The notes: a model not told the origin generated them from the letters alone. DNA of 29,684 nucleotides from Spirogloea muscicola (GCA_009602725.1 WELB01000249.1:87069-116752), one strand, 5' to 3'. Positions 10,701-20,073 are shown, counted from the stretch's first letter. Made by a program: numbers and translations.

Positions 10701-12101
10701 CAAGTCCCGCAAAATCCGCTCGAGCTCGGACGTTAGTTGCTTAACCTGGTGCTGGGCCGACTGCAGGGCCTGGAGGAGCAAGCCGATGTCGATCTCAGCA
10801 CTTTGTTCATCAGGATGCGCACGCCAAGTCAAGCAAAGCACTACGCCGGGGACCATACTACCAGTCAATGGCAAAGTGGGGTTGCTGGGGTGCATTGCTC
10901 ATACTGACTGGTCACACCTACCAGTCAATAGCAAAGTGGGCAGGGCAATAGCTCTACCCTGTAGCAAACAACGTTGTGCTAAACCTGTGCTGTGAACATC
11001 TGAAGTACAATGGACCTGGGAGTCCTTAGCTAGGGCGGCGGTGTCCAGCTCCTCCTGCTGCTCAGTGGTGGCCCTGAGTCGCTCGTCGGCGTTCCTCAAA
11101 CTCTGCTCTCCTTGAACGACACCCACAGCAGCCAGAAACTCAAAATTTAGACATAAGTAGTAGATTGTAGGCTAAGTACTGGCAGGATGGCGAGAAGCTG
11201 AAGCAGCTCAACTGATGCTATTGACCTCATTGTGTTTTATCAGTTGATGAGGTATTTAGGCCTTCTTGCACAGCTTACAGGCTTGGCTTTGTGACCAAGC
11301 AAGGGTCAGTCTTAAGGGTCAGTAGATGCCAGACAGATTAGTCAGAGCAGGGGCGCGGCAACGAGTGCACACCTGCTGCGCAGCTGCAACCTGCTCTTGG
11401 AGCTCTGCAACACGCCGGTCCTTGACGCTGCTTTCGCGCTGCAGCAGTCCCACCTGCTGCGCAAGCCGCCGCGTGCGGCCCTCCGCCTCGCCCAGCGCCA
11501 CGTCCCCCGCCTGCCGCCGCTGTGTGTGCACGCAAGGACGCCTGCATTGTCAACGGGGGACAATGTGTGCTCGAGACCGAGCACCGCAGATATAGCGTCG
11601 CTCTTACCTCCCGAGAGGTGCTTGCATCGACAGTCATCTCTGCAATGGCGATGTTGGTCGCCTCAATGTCCTGGGCCCAGCCAAGGGGTGCTAGAAGTGG
11701 TCAGACGGGAAAAGGCTGAGCTTATGTGTATCTAATCTAGGCAAATATCCCAAGATGTCATTGCCTCAGCCGCTGTGATACTGAGCATCCAGCCCCCAGG
11801 TTCACTGCGCTGTGTCCAGCGTGCTGGGGGTTGAGACACGGACCTTCTCGCGCTTCACGAGCCCAAGCTCCAGGGCGTCCATGTTGGCGGCCAGAGAGCC
11901 GAGTAGGTCCCGCGCCTGCTGGTAGGCAGCGGAGCCCCGAGCCACGAGGCTGTGCAGGCCGGGCTTCCGGGCGGGGGGCACTTGGGGCAGCGCTGGTGGC
12001 GGTGGCGGAGCGCCAACCAGTGGCCCATTCTCGCTGTTGGCGACGTCTGCCGCTGCAGGAGAATGCGCCGGCCTGAAGCAAAGAGGCAGAGGTATTGGCA
12101 T
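7764..12101 (-). CDS. 12-exon coiled-coil repeat protein, all introns phase 0
   Basis: Predicted 601-aa protein, almost entirely heptad coiled coil after an N-terminal Pro-rich segment (PPPPPALPQVPP). Exons on the minus strand: 12101-11844, 11670-11608, 11519-11373, 11102-11016, 10793-10623, 10394-10269, 10038-9892, 9476-9195, 8889-8734, 8623-8501, 8280-8125 and 7853-7764. All are multiples of 3 with GT-AG phase-0 borders (for example donors GTAAGA at 11607, GTGAGA at 10268, GTACGT at 10622). Most exons begin with or contain a 33-residue unit: A/D/S1, L2, A5, E6, L12, V/L16, L19, basic 26, acidic 27, L/I30, V/I/L33. Exons 9 and 11 are exactly 52 codons, and exon 8 is 42+52. I recognise no family; a structural or tethering role is inference only. 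The 3' end may instead use the exon at 7213-7380. The start is the first in-frame ATG; an acceptor at 12074 would allow an earlier exon. Confidence 0.8.
10858..10940. repeat. Intronic 60-bp-period direct repeat with hairpin
   Basis: CTACCAGTCAATGGCAAAGT at 10858 recurs with one change at 10918. Between them, TGACTGGT (10905-10912) and ACCAGTCA (10920-10927) form an 8-bp stem. It lies in the intron between exons 4 and 5 of the coiled-coil gene and looks like a local duplication. Confidence 0.7.
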
Positions 12102-12174
12102 TGGAGCTCTCTGAGCGCAAATTGGACATGTATTGGCGTTAAGGACTTGCCCATGATACACATAATACGGAGAA

Positions 12175-12222
12175 TGCGCATATATACGATATATACCACA
12201 TATACCGTATATATATTCCATG
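12175..12222 (-). promoter_or_regulatory. TATA-rich tract upstream of the coiled-coil gene start
   Basis: An alternating T/A tract (ATATATACGATATATACC followed by ATATACCGTATATATATTCC on the plus strand) lies 75-120 bp upstream of the proposed ATG at 12101. It could be the core promoter if the gene starts there, or simply a microsatellite in a longer first intron. No other promoter signal was found. Confidence 0.3.
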
Positions 12223-12582
12223 TACCAGCAAGAGCTCGACCTAGTAGTCAGCATGCAAGCAGTGGTGTCTGCTGGCCACCCTCCCGGCAATTAAGCCACT
12301 AATTGCTGTAGAGGCTGAAGCCTGACAGACGCTGACCATGACGCTGACAGAGCCACTGTGGCCATTGTGAGACTGACGCAATGGTCAAAGACCCCTAAGC
12401 CCTAGGACGCCGCCTCGCTCAGCCGCCATTGGCACTGGAGCGCCCACCCCGGCGTGGACTCCGCAAGCTGCGCCCGAGGCCGGCCGCGCGGGGCCCTCCG
12501 CGGCCGCCAGGCCCGCGCCCGAGCATCGGGAGCGCCACAGGGGGATGCTGCCGCCGCTCTCAGCGCCGGCGGCGTGCGCCGG

Positions 12583-12583
12583 N
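12583..12583. other. Single ambiguous base (N)
   Basis: The only undetermined base in the window. It lies in a GC-rich stretch directly after the orphan RRM exon on the minus strand and may mark a collapsed or joined region. Confidence 0.9.
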
Positions 12584-12605
12584 ATGCAGCAGGCGGGCGC
12601 CGCAC

Positions 12606-12684
12606 CCGACTCGACGGTGGGAGATAGGCCTCCCACGAATATCTTGCGCCCGAGGTCTTCGTGCTCTCGCCGCCTGTCAACCAT
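12606..12684 (-). CDS. Orphan first exon of an RRM RNA-binding protein
   Basis: On the minus strand an ATG at 12684 opens 26 codons containing GRKIFVGGLSPTV. IFVGGL is an exact RNP2 hexamer at the start of an RNA recognition motif, with a short charged leader (MVDRRREHEDL). The frame reaches a possible donor G|GTGCGG at 12605. No continuation with helix 1 or the RNP1 octamer is visible on the minus strand down to the coiled-coil gene. The only N of the window, at 12583, lies 22 nt beyond the donor, so the rest may be lost in an assembly join. It does not splice in frame into the coiled-coil gene. RNP2-like sequence could arise by chance, but the match and its position after an ATG argue for a real exon. 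Confidence 0.5.
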
Positions 12685-12687
12685 AGC

Positions 12688-12712
12688 GCCTGCAGCAGCT
12701 GCTGCTGCAGGC
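12688..12712. repeat. Near-perfect 25-nt palindrome
   Basis: GCCTGCAGCAGC, one base, then GCTGCTGCAGGC: 12-bp arms with a single central base, immediately upstream of the orphan RRM ATG on the minus strand. It contains overlapping PstI-like and CAG/CTG repeats, so it may be a by-product of trinucleotide repetition. Confidence 0.8.
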
Positions 12713-12813
12713 GATGGGAGTCGAATTGCTCCCCGGCGGCACAGCTGCGCCTCTGGCGCCGCCAGCCCGCCCAGGCGCGCAACGACCGTTAGGCCTGCGC
12801 ACAGGCGCTCGCT

Positions 12814-12858
12814 GCGGCGGCGGCGGCGGCGGCGGCGGCGGCGTAGGCGGCGGCGTCG
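12814..12858. repeat. CGG trinucleotide repeat
   Basis: About 40 bp of CGG units with one TAG interruption, upstream of the orphan RRM exon (minus strand). It resembles the CCG tract upstream of the Hip gene at 16628-16680, so such tracts may mark 5' leaders in this genome. Confidence 0.7.
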
Positions 12859-13194
12859 CGGGGCTGCCCGGGCTGCATCTCTAGGGCCGGCTGAGCTGCC
12901 CCAGCCTCCCTCCCTCCACAGCCCGAACCCCCCTCCCCGGCGCATCGCTGTCATGTGTACAGCCAGCTTCCCTTTTCGCGGCGCCCAGGTCGCCCAGGCC
13001 CTGGCTCAGGCAGGCGCCTCACGAACGCCAAGTGGCGGCCTCATGGCCCGCCGTGTGGGCCCGTCTCATTGCTCCTGCTGGTGGACATCACGAACCTCGC
13101 TTAGGCCGCCGCGTGGTGATCGCGACGATGTCACTGAGCACGCACTCTTGGTGGTGGTTTCCACGCTTTCCGGCTCCCTAGAACCTCGTTCATT

Positions 13195-13385
13195 CTTTTG
13201 TGGGCTGGCTTGTCACCGAAGAACAGCTCTTCCAATTGACAGCAGTGGCTGTGAGATGAACCACTCAAAAACCACGAGTGAGGAGCCGCAAACCCGAAAG
13301 ACTAGCTGCCGGAAAACAATCCCAATGACGAAAGCCAGAGGCTGCAGCGAGAGCACGGCCAGCACGTAGGTGCAAGGCGTGGGTG
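13195..13385 (-). mobile_element. Decayed LINE C-terminus plus tail
   Basis: On the minus strand 13385-13268 encodes HLRAGRALAAASGFRH, then FPAASLSGLRLLTRGF with a stop at 13267-13265, nearly the same end as the copy at 5362. The following bases, still minus, contain CCACTGCTGTCAATTGGAAG and a GGGCTGG-type tail to about 13195. The upstream part of the element is absent, consistent with 5' truncation. Confidence 0.65.
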
Positions 13386-13600
13386 GTTCATCCTAGTGGT
13401 GCATCATAGGTTCATCATAGTGCTTCATCCTACCCCAGTTCTGAGACGGCCCCTACGTAGTTTGGCCCCTTCGATCCTTGTCAATCATTCGTTCGGGCTG
13501 GCTTATCACAGCCCTTGCCCCCATTGGGAGAGCCACTTCTTCTTGTGAGACGCCGGCCCAAAGGAATGGAGAAGCTTCTAAGGAGCCACAGCCCTCGGCC
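13386..13600 (+). repeat. LINE tail, subfamily A, plus strand
   Basis: Plus-strand copy of the tail: GGCCCCTTCGATCCTTGTCA, TCGTTCGGGCTGGCTTATCA, then CAGCCCTTGCCCCCATTGGG and CCACTTCTTCTT. Its orientation is opposite to the fragment ending at 13265, so the two together form an inverted arrangement. A short internal duplication of GGTTCATC-like units lies at 13384-13430. Confidence 0.65.
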
Positions 13601-14041
13601 CCTTTGAACAAGCTGCTTCTTCTCTTGTGATGATGCTTGGCGACGGTCCCAGGCTTCAGACGCAGACACCACCTATGTGGCGCCAAAGCTGGCAATCGTG
13701 TCATTTACCTTGTAGAAAGTCTCTGAGGGCCCTTTACACTTGGAGCCCGCCGATCTGCTGTGATGGGCTGTGCAAATCAGAGTACCTGAGTTCCTCACAC
13801 AGGGGATCGCTGTGCTGGCCGCCAGGGACATTTTACCTCAACCCTTCTGTGTGGCTGAAACACCCACCTGCTCAATCGCCTCTGGCACAGTTTGGCAATG
13901 GGCCTGCCCATCTAGCAACCCCCAGGTTGCTAGATGCCCTTTTTCCCTCCCAGACTGACGCTTGCGAGCTCAGCCTGCTATTGCATACTACACTCTTGAG
14001 CAATGACTGACATGGGTGCTTCAGTGCATAGCACTATGCCT
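13601..14041. other. 3' flank of the Gly/Cys-motif gene with a strong hairpin
   Basis: No gene is seen. The stretch lies downstream (minus sense) of the gene ending at 14042 and probably includes its 3' UTR. It contains the inverted repeat listed separately at 13909-13936. Confidence 0.4.
13909..13936. terminator. Perfect 12-bp hairpin, possible 3' end signal
   Basis: CATCTAGCAACC, CCCA loop, GGTTGCTAGATG: a perfect 12-bp stem with a 4-nt loop, followed on the plus strand by CCCTTTTT. It lies about 105 bp beyond the stop codon of the minus-strand gene at 14042. It could be a 3' UTR structural element or a cruciform; a terminator role is only a guess, because eukaryotic Pol II genes do not normally end this way. 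Confidence 0.35.
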
Positions 14042-16057
14042 TCAAAGTGGACTTGTGGTGGCCGGATGCAGACACAGCTGACATTGGCAGCGGCACTTTG
14101 AAAGGTAGCAAAAGTCGTTGAGAAGCTTGGCTGCTGCAGTGCCCAGCGAGCCGGCAATTGTGGAATTCAGACGGAAATTATTTCTGCCGGCGGAGCCGTT
14201 GGCGGCACTTCCAGCAGCTCTGGCAGCTGCTGCCCGCTCTTCGCGCTGCTGCAGCCTGCACTGGCACTGATGGCAATGAGAACGGCCAGGACCGGTCGTC
14301 GAGTACCTGACTGGCGCCACCAATGCTCCAGGAGCTCTCAAGTCGCTGGAAGCGATCCTCCAGCTGATCAATCCGGCCTTGCTGTCGCACCAGCTGCACC
14401 AGCCGCCACCAACAGGAGCACCTTCTCAGAAGACGATGACAGATTCAAGGTGAAGCCCAAGTTCAGTCACAGTAAATCAAGCATCAAAAGCACAAGTTGC
14501 ACTTCAAGTGCTGGGCGCAAATCACTAGCAAAGCAGTGGCAGGCACTGTACCGCCCACAGGAGGTCATTCTCGTCCTGCAGTCGGTCGAGCTGTTTCAGT
14601 CGCAGCACAGTAACTGAAGCCGTCAGCTCAAACAGGCTCGCGATTACGTGGCAGGCTCCAATCTTAGTCACCCTAAGTCGCATGGGTAGCTTGGAAGTGG
14701 CTCTTGATACTTATTGAAGTTTTCATGGATTGCACTGACAAAATGCAGCAGGTAAAGTTGCCGAAGCTCACGGTAGTCCGCTCAGGAGTCGCCACTGCCT
14801 TTCCTGCCACATGCGGTGCAGGCTCGGCTAAAGCCGTTGGGCTACTGATGCCCGTGGTGACCCTGTCCACATCTGAGGCTGCTGCAATTGGCTGTGCGGC
14901 AGTTGCTGGTGCAGGTGAGGACGACTTGGCCACCTGCCCCTGAGTTTCGAGCCGGGCCTGAAGCTGTTCAGCAAGGTGCGCCATCCCGGCCTGCAATGAC
15001 CATGCCTCAATCAGCAGTGCAGCAGCAATAGCTTTCAAATAGTCGAGCGGCCCAGTGTGGCCTCATAGGAACAGGTCAATCTGGTTGCAAGTGGTGTACG
15101 AGGCAATGGTGTTATACAGGAGTGTGCTAATATACTGAGCTAAGTGTGGGTTGCAGAGTGCGTGCATTGGCGAGGGAAAGATGCACACCTGCAGGGTGCG
15201 TGCAATTCGGGCGCCTACACCTGGCTTAAGCGCCAAGCCTGCTTGCACATTCATGTCCTTGGTTTAGATGCTGCATTTGTTGCAGGCCCCACTGGGGAGG
15301 GCTCAAAGTGCGAAGCCCTGACTGGCTGCGCCGTCCTTGACGACTTTGCATAAGAGCTAGTAGGCCTCATACTGTGGAAACGCTTGGTTCTTAGTGTCAG
15401 ACAATGTTCTCTTGAGCTCGGTGTCTAGGGGTCCGAATCGCGCCAGGTGATAGTGCTCAAGACAAGCCTGACGGGCATCGTTGAGGTAGGTGGACCTCAC
15501 CTACGCCAAAGCCGTGCCCAATACCAACACCGCACCCGATACCCATCTCCAGCTTCTGGACGCCCAGTCGCTTGGCCTGCACGGAATTGACTGCAGCTTG
15601 ACTTGAGGCAGCTAACCAACGAAGAGGACACCGTAGCGGCTGTCCCAGGTCAATGCTGAGCGACTGTCGTGGCGGGCAGGGGGCGCGGTGGAGGAGCGCA
15701 CAGCGGACCGGAAGAGGCGGCCGGAGTCGCCGAGCGACGTGTGCATGCCCTCGAAGGTGGCAATGACCTGGCCCACCACCGGCCCCACGATCGGCAGCGC
15801 GCCTGCGGCTCGCAACGTTTCAGACGCGCGTCAGCGGGCTGCCGGCAGCGCCGCGGGCAGTGGGCGGGGCGTGGGAAGGAGGGGGTTGGCTACTCGCCGA
15901 CGTTCACGGGGCTGCCAACGCCGAGGCCGAGGCCGCAGCCGACGCCGACGCCCGTCATCACCTGCCCGACGCGGAACGTCACGGGGCTCTCGAACTCGGC
16001 CAGCCACCGCGGGACGCGCGGTGCCGCCGCCGCGCCGCCGCCTCCCGGCACCACCAT
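14042..16057 (-). CDS. Uncharacterised protein with two Gly/Cys motifs and C-terminal coiled coil
   Basis: About 324 aa. Exons, minus strand: 16057-15898, 15802-15702, 15576-15501, 15238-15189, 14990-14772, 14626-14552, 14393-14307 and 14248-14042. The N-terminus has RWLAEFESPVTFRVGQVMTG then VGVGCGLGLGVGSP. Exon 2 gives ALPIVGPVVGQVIATFEG. Exons 3-4 give a second motif, LEMGIGCGVGIGHGFGVG, leading into LALKPG. Exons 5-7 are Ala-rich, then coiled coil (LRLKQLDRLQDENDLL and QGRIDQLEDRFQRLE). The paired glycine-zipper-like motifs suggest membrane insertion or close packing, an inference. I recall similar Gly/Cys patterns in uncharacterised plant proteins but cannot name one. The first intron needs a GC donor (GCGAGT at 15897) to keep phase. 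The exon 2/3 junction has alternatives, and the last exon has a second acceptor 7 nt upstream giving a shorter, different C-terminus. Confidence 0.75.
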
Positions 16058-16686
16058 GGCCGCCCTTGCCGCTCCTTCCTTTGCCCCAAAACCGGAACCT
16101 CACGGCCAAGCCCTCATCCCAAGTCCTGCTGGCCTTGGGCCCAAGCCCCGCCTCCGCCCTCCTCGCTTCACCCTCCGCCTGCTCTCGGCTGCTGCCATAG
16201 CCCCCGGCCGCCGCCGCCGCCACCGCCCGGCCTTGGTCGCCACTGCCGCTGCCGCCTCTCCCTGCTGCCCGATGTTGCCGGTGCCGGTACTGGACTCGCA
16301 GCCTTGCACCAAGTGCTGGACAACTGGCTCTAGGCCAGGACTTAGGGGACGCCGCTGCCGGCGGTCATGGACTCCTGCGCGGCCACCCGAGCTCGCGGCG
16401 GAGGCCGCGGCGAGGCCCGGCGCACCGTCGCGGGCACCGACCCCTAGACCTTGGAAACCCGAAACCCCGACGGAGGGCGACGGGACGAGAAGCGAACGAC
16501 GGCTCCGTCCGTCCGCACGGGACGTTACTCCGACGGCGAGGGCAAACGTTGCAGCGCTCGTCCCGTTGTTCTAGAAGAAGCCCCGCGTTGCTCAGCTGAG
16601 CCCACCCAAAACTCTGTTCCACTTTATCTGGTGGCGCCGCCGCCGCCGCCGTCGCCGCCGCCGCCGCCGCCGCCGCCGCGGGCGCC
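16058..16686. promoter_or_regulatory. Divergent intergenic region (likely bidirectional promoter)
   Basis: The 629 bp between the ATG of the minus-strand Gly/Cys gene (16057) and the ATG of Hip (16687) must hold both promoters and leaders. It is strongly GC-rich, with a CCG tract at 16628-16680 ending 7 bp before the Hip ATG. Plus-strand open frames here, including one of about 300 codons, reflect composition only. Confidence 0.6.
16628..16680 (+). repeat. CCG repeat in the Hip leader
   Basis: A run of CCG units with GTCG interruptions directly upstream of GGGCGCCATGG, the Hip start context. Placed in the 5' UTR, it could form stable G-rich or C-rich structures that affect translation. Confidence 0.75.
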
Positions 16687-19600
16687 ATGGACGCCGCGAA
16701 GGTGGCGCAGCTGCGGCAGTTCGTGACGCTGTGCCAGGCGTCGCCCGCCGTGCTCGCCTCGCCCAACCTGCGCTTCTTCCGCGACTACCTCGAAGCGTGC
16801 GCCGCCTCCTCTGACCCCGGCCTCCGCAGCCTGGCCGCCAGTCCGGCTGCGCCAGCTCCCTTAGCACGGCTATGTAGTGGCTGCCGCCGCCTCGCCCCGC
16901 CTCTAGCCTTTCCTTAGCTGCTGAGCGCAGTGGCACAAGCCTGCCTGACTGTGACACTCAAGTCCCGCCTCTGCTCCCATACCCCTCAAGCGAGCTGCAA
17001 ATTAGTTGCTGCTTGTTACACTGTGGACTTGCCGTGCCGGCTCCGTCTCGGTCCTCCGTGACGCAAATGGCGGCATATCTGACGGACTGAGCTGGCCGCG
17101 CTGGCGTGCGGCAGGCTGGGGGCGAAGCTTCCGGCGGAGGCTTATGGCTCGGTGAGCGCCTCTTGCTGCCCCTGCTTCACGGCAGGCTGCCATGGCCATA
17201 CGAAGCCGTTCTGGCCACTTTTGGCACTGATTAGTAGCCCTGTCCTGAGACGAGACTAGGCGGAGCCCTTTGAGACTCCTGTATACCTATTCCATGGCGC
17301 TCGCTGAGAATTCCGAGTGCTGCTGTGGGCATTCACAGGAGCCAGAGAGTGATGCAGGGGGGGCAGCTCAAGAGCCGCGGCACCACGAGCACGCGAGGGA
17401 AGAGTCAGCCGTTCCCGTGGAGGAGGAGGAGCAGCAGGAGGAGAAGGACGAGGGCTTGCCACCAGAGCCAGAGCTTGACATGGAGTCGGTTGTAGAGCCT
17501 GACGAGGAGCCTTCGCAGAAGGTGCAGCCAGAACTGAAGCGCTGGACAGTGACGGCAGGGCACATTGGAAACATCTTTGCCGAAGTTGGAAATGCACATG
17601 TCTGCTCCCGACTCAGTAGCTGTGCTGCTGTGCGGCGGCTACAATCCACTTCCACGCCTTGGTTCACTTTCATAAACAGGAAAAGCATTCTGGTTGAGAA
17701 GGGCTGCTAAGCTTGTCGTGCTTACTGATTTAACCCCTGACTGTTGTCCACTTTGTTTGTGAAGATGGGGGACCCAGACATTGAGATCACAGATGAGATG
17801 ATGGACAAGGCTCAGTTGGCGAAGGCGGAGGCTACAGAAGCTCTGGCCTCAGGTGTGCCCTGAGGCATCCGCTTATCTCATCTCTTACTTTGGCGTTGTG
17901 TTTCATGGTTTCCCATTGCGTCTTTGGTATATTTATGGCTGGGAGAGCCTCCTCAAGCTTTGAATCAACACTTGTGTGTCTTACATGGACACTCGTATGT
18001 GACGGTCTTCTTGCAGGTGATTACGACAAGGCTTTGGAAGGATTCACAGAGGCCATCCTGAATAATCCATCGTCAGCCATTCCGTATGCAAGCAGAGGTA
18101 CGCAAGCAGACTGCAACAGTAGCATGCTCCCGTCAAGCGGGGCAGTGGACATCCCTAGCAATCTGCTGGCTTCAGTTGAGGTTTGTAAGGTACTAAGCAA
18201 GCATGGTATGTGTTGCAGCGAGTCTTTTTGTCCGCATGAAGAAGCCCAATGCTGCCATAGCAGATTGTGATGCTGCTCTTCAGGTACGCTTGGATTATGT
18301 TGAGACATCTAGGAGGCAGGTGGCAATCACAAAGAAAATGATTGAATTGTTGAATAAGCTCAGCGTCAATTTATTGTAGAAGATTATTGCTACTGCTCCC
18401 TCTTCTTTGTCTCCTCCCCTGAAGGATGTTCAGAGTCAGCATGCACTGTGCATCAGCTGTTACTCCTCACAGCAGTATTTGCCATGCATGTCTGTTGGTC
18501 ACTTCATAATTCAGTACGGCCAATCTCTAGGAGCTCAATTAAACACAGGCGTTCTCTTGGTGCAAGACAGCTCAATCCTGACTCCGCCAAGGCGCACAAG
18601 TGGAGGGGGGAGGCAAAGGCTCTTCTTGGGCAGTGGGAGGAGGCTGCGAAGGACCTCCGCTTTGCCTGCCAGATTGATTATGACGAAGAAGCAGCAGCTA
18701 CGTTGAAGCGCGTATGTGATAATCTGATTTTAGTGCATGACCATGTGTACGTCAAACTCAAATCAGCAGTCCAGACAAGCAAGTTTTGCAATACACATCA
18801 TACTATCATGCAGATGTACCTCGCTAGTGCTTCACATGGGTGCTAGTTGCTGTGAAACCATGAAGTGCCGAGCATCATCCTTTCCTCGTGCTCTTGGTGC
18901 AGATTGAGCCAAACGTGCACAAGTTGGAGGAGTACCGACGACAGGTTGCCAGGCAGCAAAAAGCCCGTGAAGATAAGGAGCGCCAGCAGCGGCGAGCAGA
19001 AGCTCAGGCAATGACTCAGCCAAGCCTGCCCTCCTTGTGGTATCATCCTTGGTTGGGCTGTTTCCTGTACAAGGTTTTACTGGTGGACGAATTTAGGCCT
19101 CAGGGCATAACTCATATGGTAGGCTTGTAAGGTAGACCTGTAATATATCAAATTCACTGTAATCAAGTCTTTTGATTCAAAGCTTTTGAATTTGTGCAGG
19201 CAAGGTATGACGCAGCGAGCAAGAGGGATGCAGGCACGCCCAGCGGAACCAGGAGTACGCCTAGGGGCCCCGGTGGCATGCCTGGCGGGATGCCTCCTGG
19301 CATGGACAAAGTGTTCAATGTACGACTCACAATAGTCATGCAGTCCCTTACTTGCTTAGTGTAGTGTGACTGCAACCATCTCGCCACAAGCAAGATCTGT
19401 AAGAAGTTGTGCTCCATCTGTCACTTTCAGGACTATATGTCTGTTGATTCTGCAGCAGTGCATTCCAGTAGTCTGCTCACCTCCTTATTTGAGCATCTTG
19501 TACTGAGTGACTTATACAAGGTTGCGCAGTATTTGAGCATCTTGTACTGAGTAACTTATACAAGATTGCGCAGGACCCAGAGATGATGGCTGCATTTTCC

Positions 19601-20073
19601 GACCCAGAGGTTATGGCTGCCTTGCAGGACGGTGAGTACAGCATACCTCCTTCCTGTGAAGACAAGCAAGTAGAACCTTCTATCCTGGAACAGAATTCGA
19701 AGGGATTAGCTGAAACAGGAATGTCCTGCTACCTTCGGTGTTTTGTTTTCATGCCTTCAGCTATTACTACGAGCAGAGACCTTGAATTGTATCCTGACAC
19801 TCGGGCATCTTCTTCGAGTGTAATGGCTTGATAAATTATGTCTGCTCTTTCCCTATTAGCAATTGCTAGTCCGTGCACTTTGCTACATTCTCTCTTACAA
19901 AGGCATTGTGTTACTCTATCGCAGTGATGAGCAATCCTGCCAACATTGCAAAGCACGCCGGCAACCCAAAGGTTGGCCCAATCCTCACCAAGCTCATGAC
20001 TAAGTTTGGAGGAGGTGCTGGGATGGCATCAGGTATGGGTGGAGGCATGGGCGGAGGAGTGGGTGCAGTGTAA
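16687..20073 (+). CDS. HIP1: Hsc70-interacting protein (Hip/ST13/FAM10), 11 exons
   Basis: Cytosolic Hsp70 co-chaperone that stabilises ADP-bound Hsp70. Predicted 378 aa; human Hip is about 369. Exons: 16687-16796, 17115-17151, 17339-17521, 17765-17852, 18017-18097, 18219-18283, 18571-18711, 18903-19007, 19200-19319, 19574-19631 and 19925-20073; every junction keeps frame. The N-terminal dimerisation region is [17 protein letters not shown] with [14 protein letters not shown] across exons 1-2. An acidic linker follows, then [17 protein letters not shown] and three TPRs (about residues 115-235: [50 protein letters not shown]). Next come a charged helix (236-271) and a GGMP-like stretch ([11 protein letters not shown]). 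The DP/STI1 domain ([19 protein letters not shown], then [14 protein letters not shown]) and a Gly/Met tail end the protein. Exon 8 to exon 9 needs a GC donor (CAG|GCAATG). The symbol follows plant HIP1 naming by homology. Confidence 0.95.
19486..19573 (+). repeat. 44-bp tandem duplication of a Hip splice acceptor
   Basis: Two adjacent 44-bp units (19486-19529 and 19530-19573) differ at two positions, and each ends in TTGCGCAG. The second is the acceptor of exon 10. Use of the first would add 44 nt and meet an in-frame TGA after six codons (TAT TTG AGC ATC TTG TAC TGA). Confidence 0.9.

Noticed and set aside
12175-12222. Replication origin in the TA-rich tract
   Set aside because: Only about 45 bp of alternating TA; nothing beyond a microsatellite or TATA region is visible.
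12545-13369. 274-codon plus-strand open frame
   Set aside because: It contains the N, a poly-Arg stretch from a CGG repeat, and LINE tail sequence; it is antisense to the RRM exon.
15669-16574. About 300-codon plus-strand open frame
   Set aside because: It runs antisense to exons 1 and 2 of the Gly/Cys gene and through the GC-rich promoter; the composition (Pro, Arg, Ala) is that of random GC-rich DNA.
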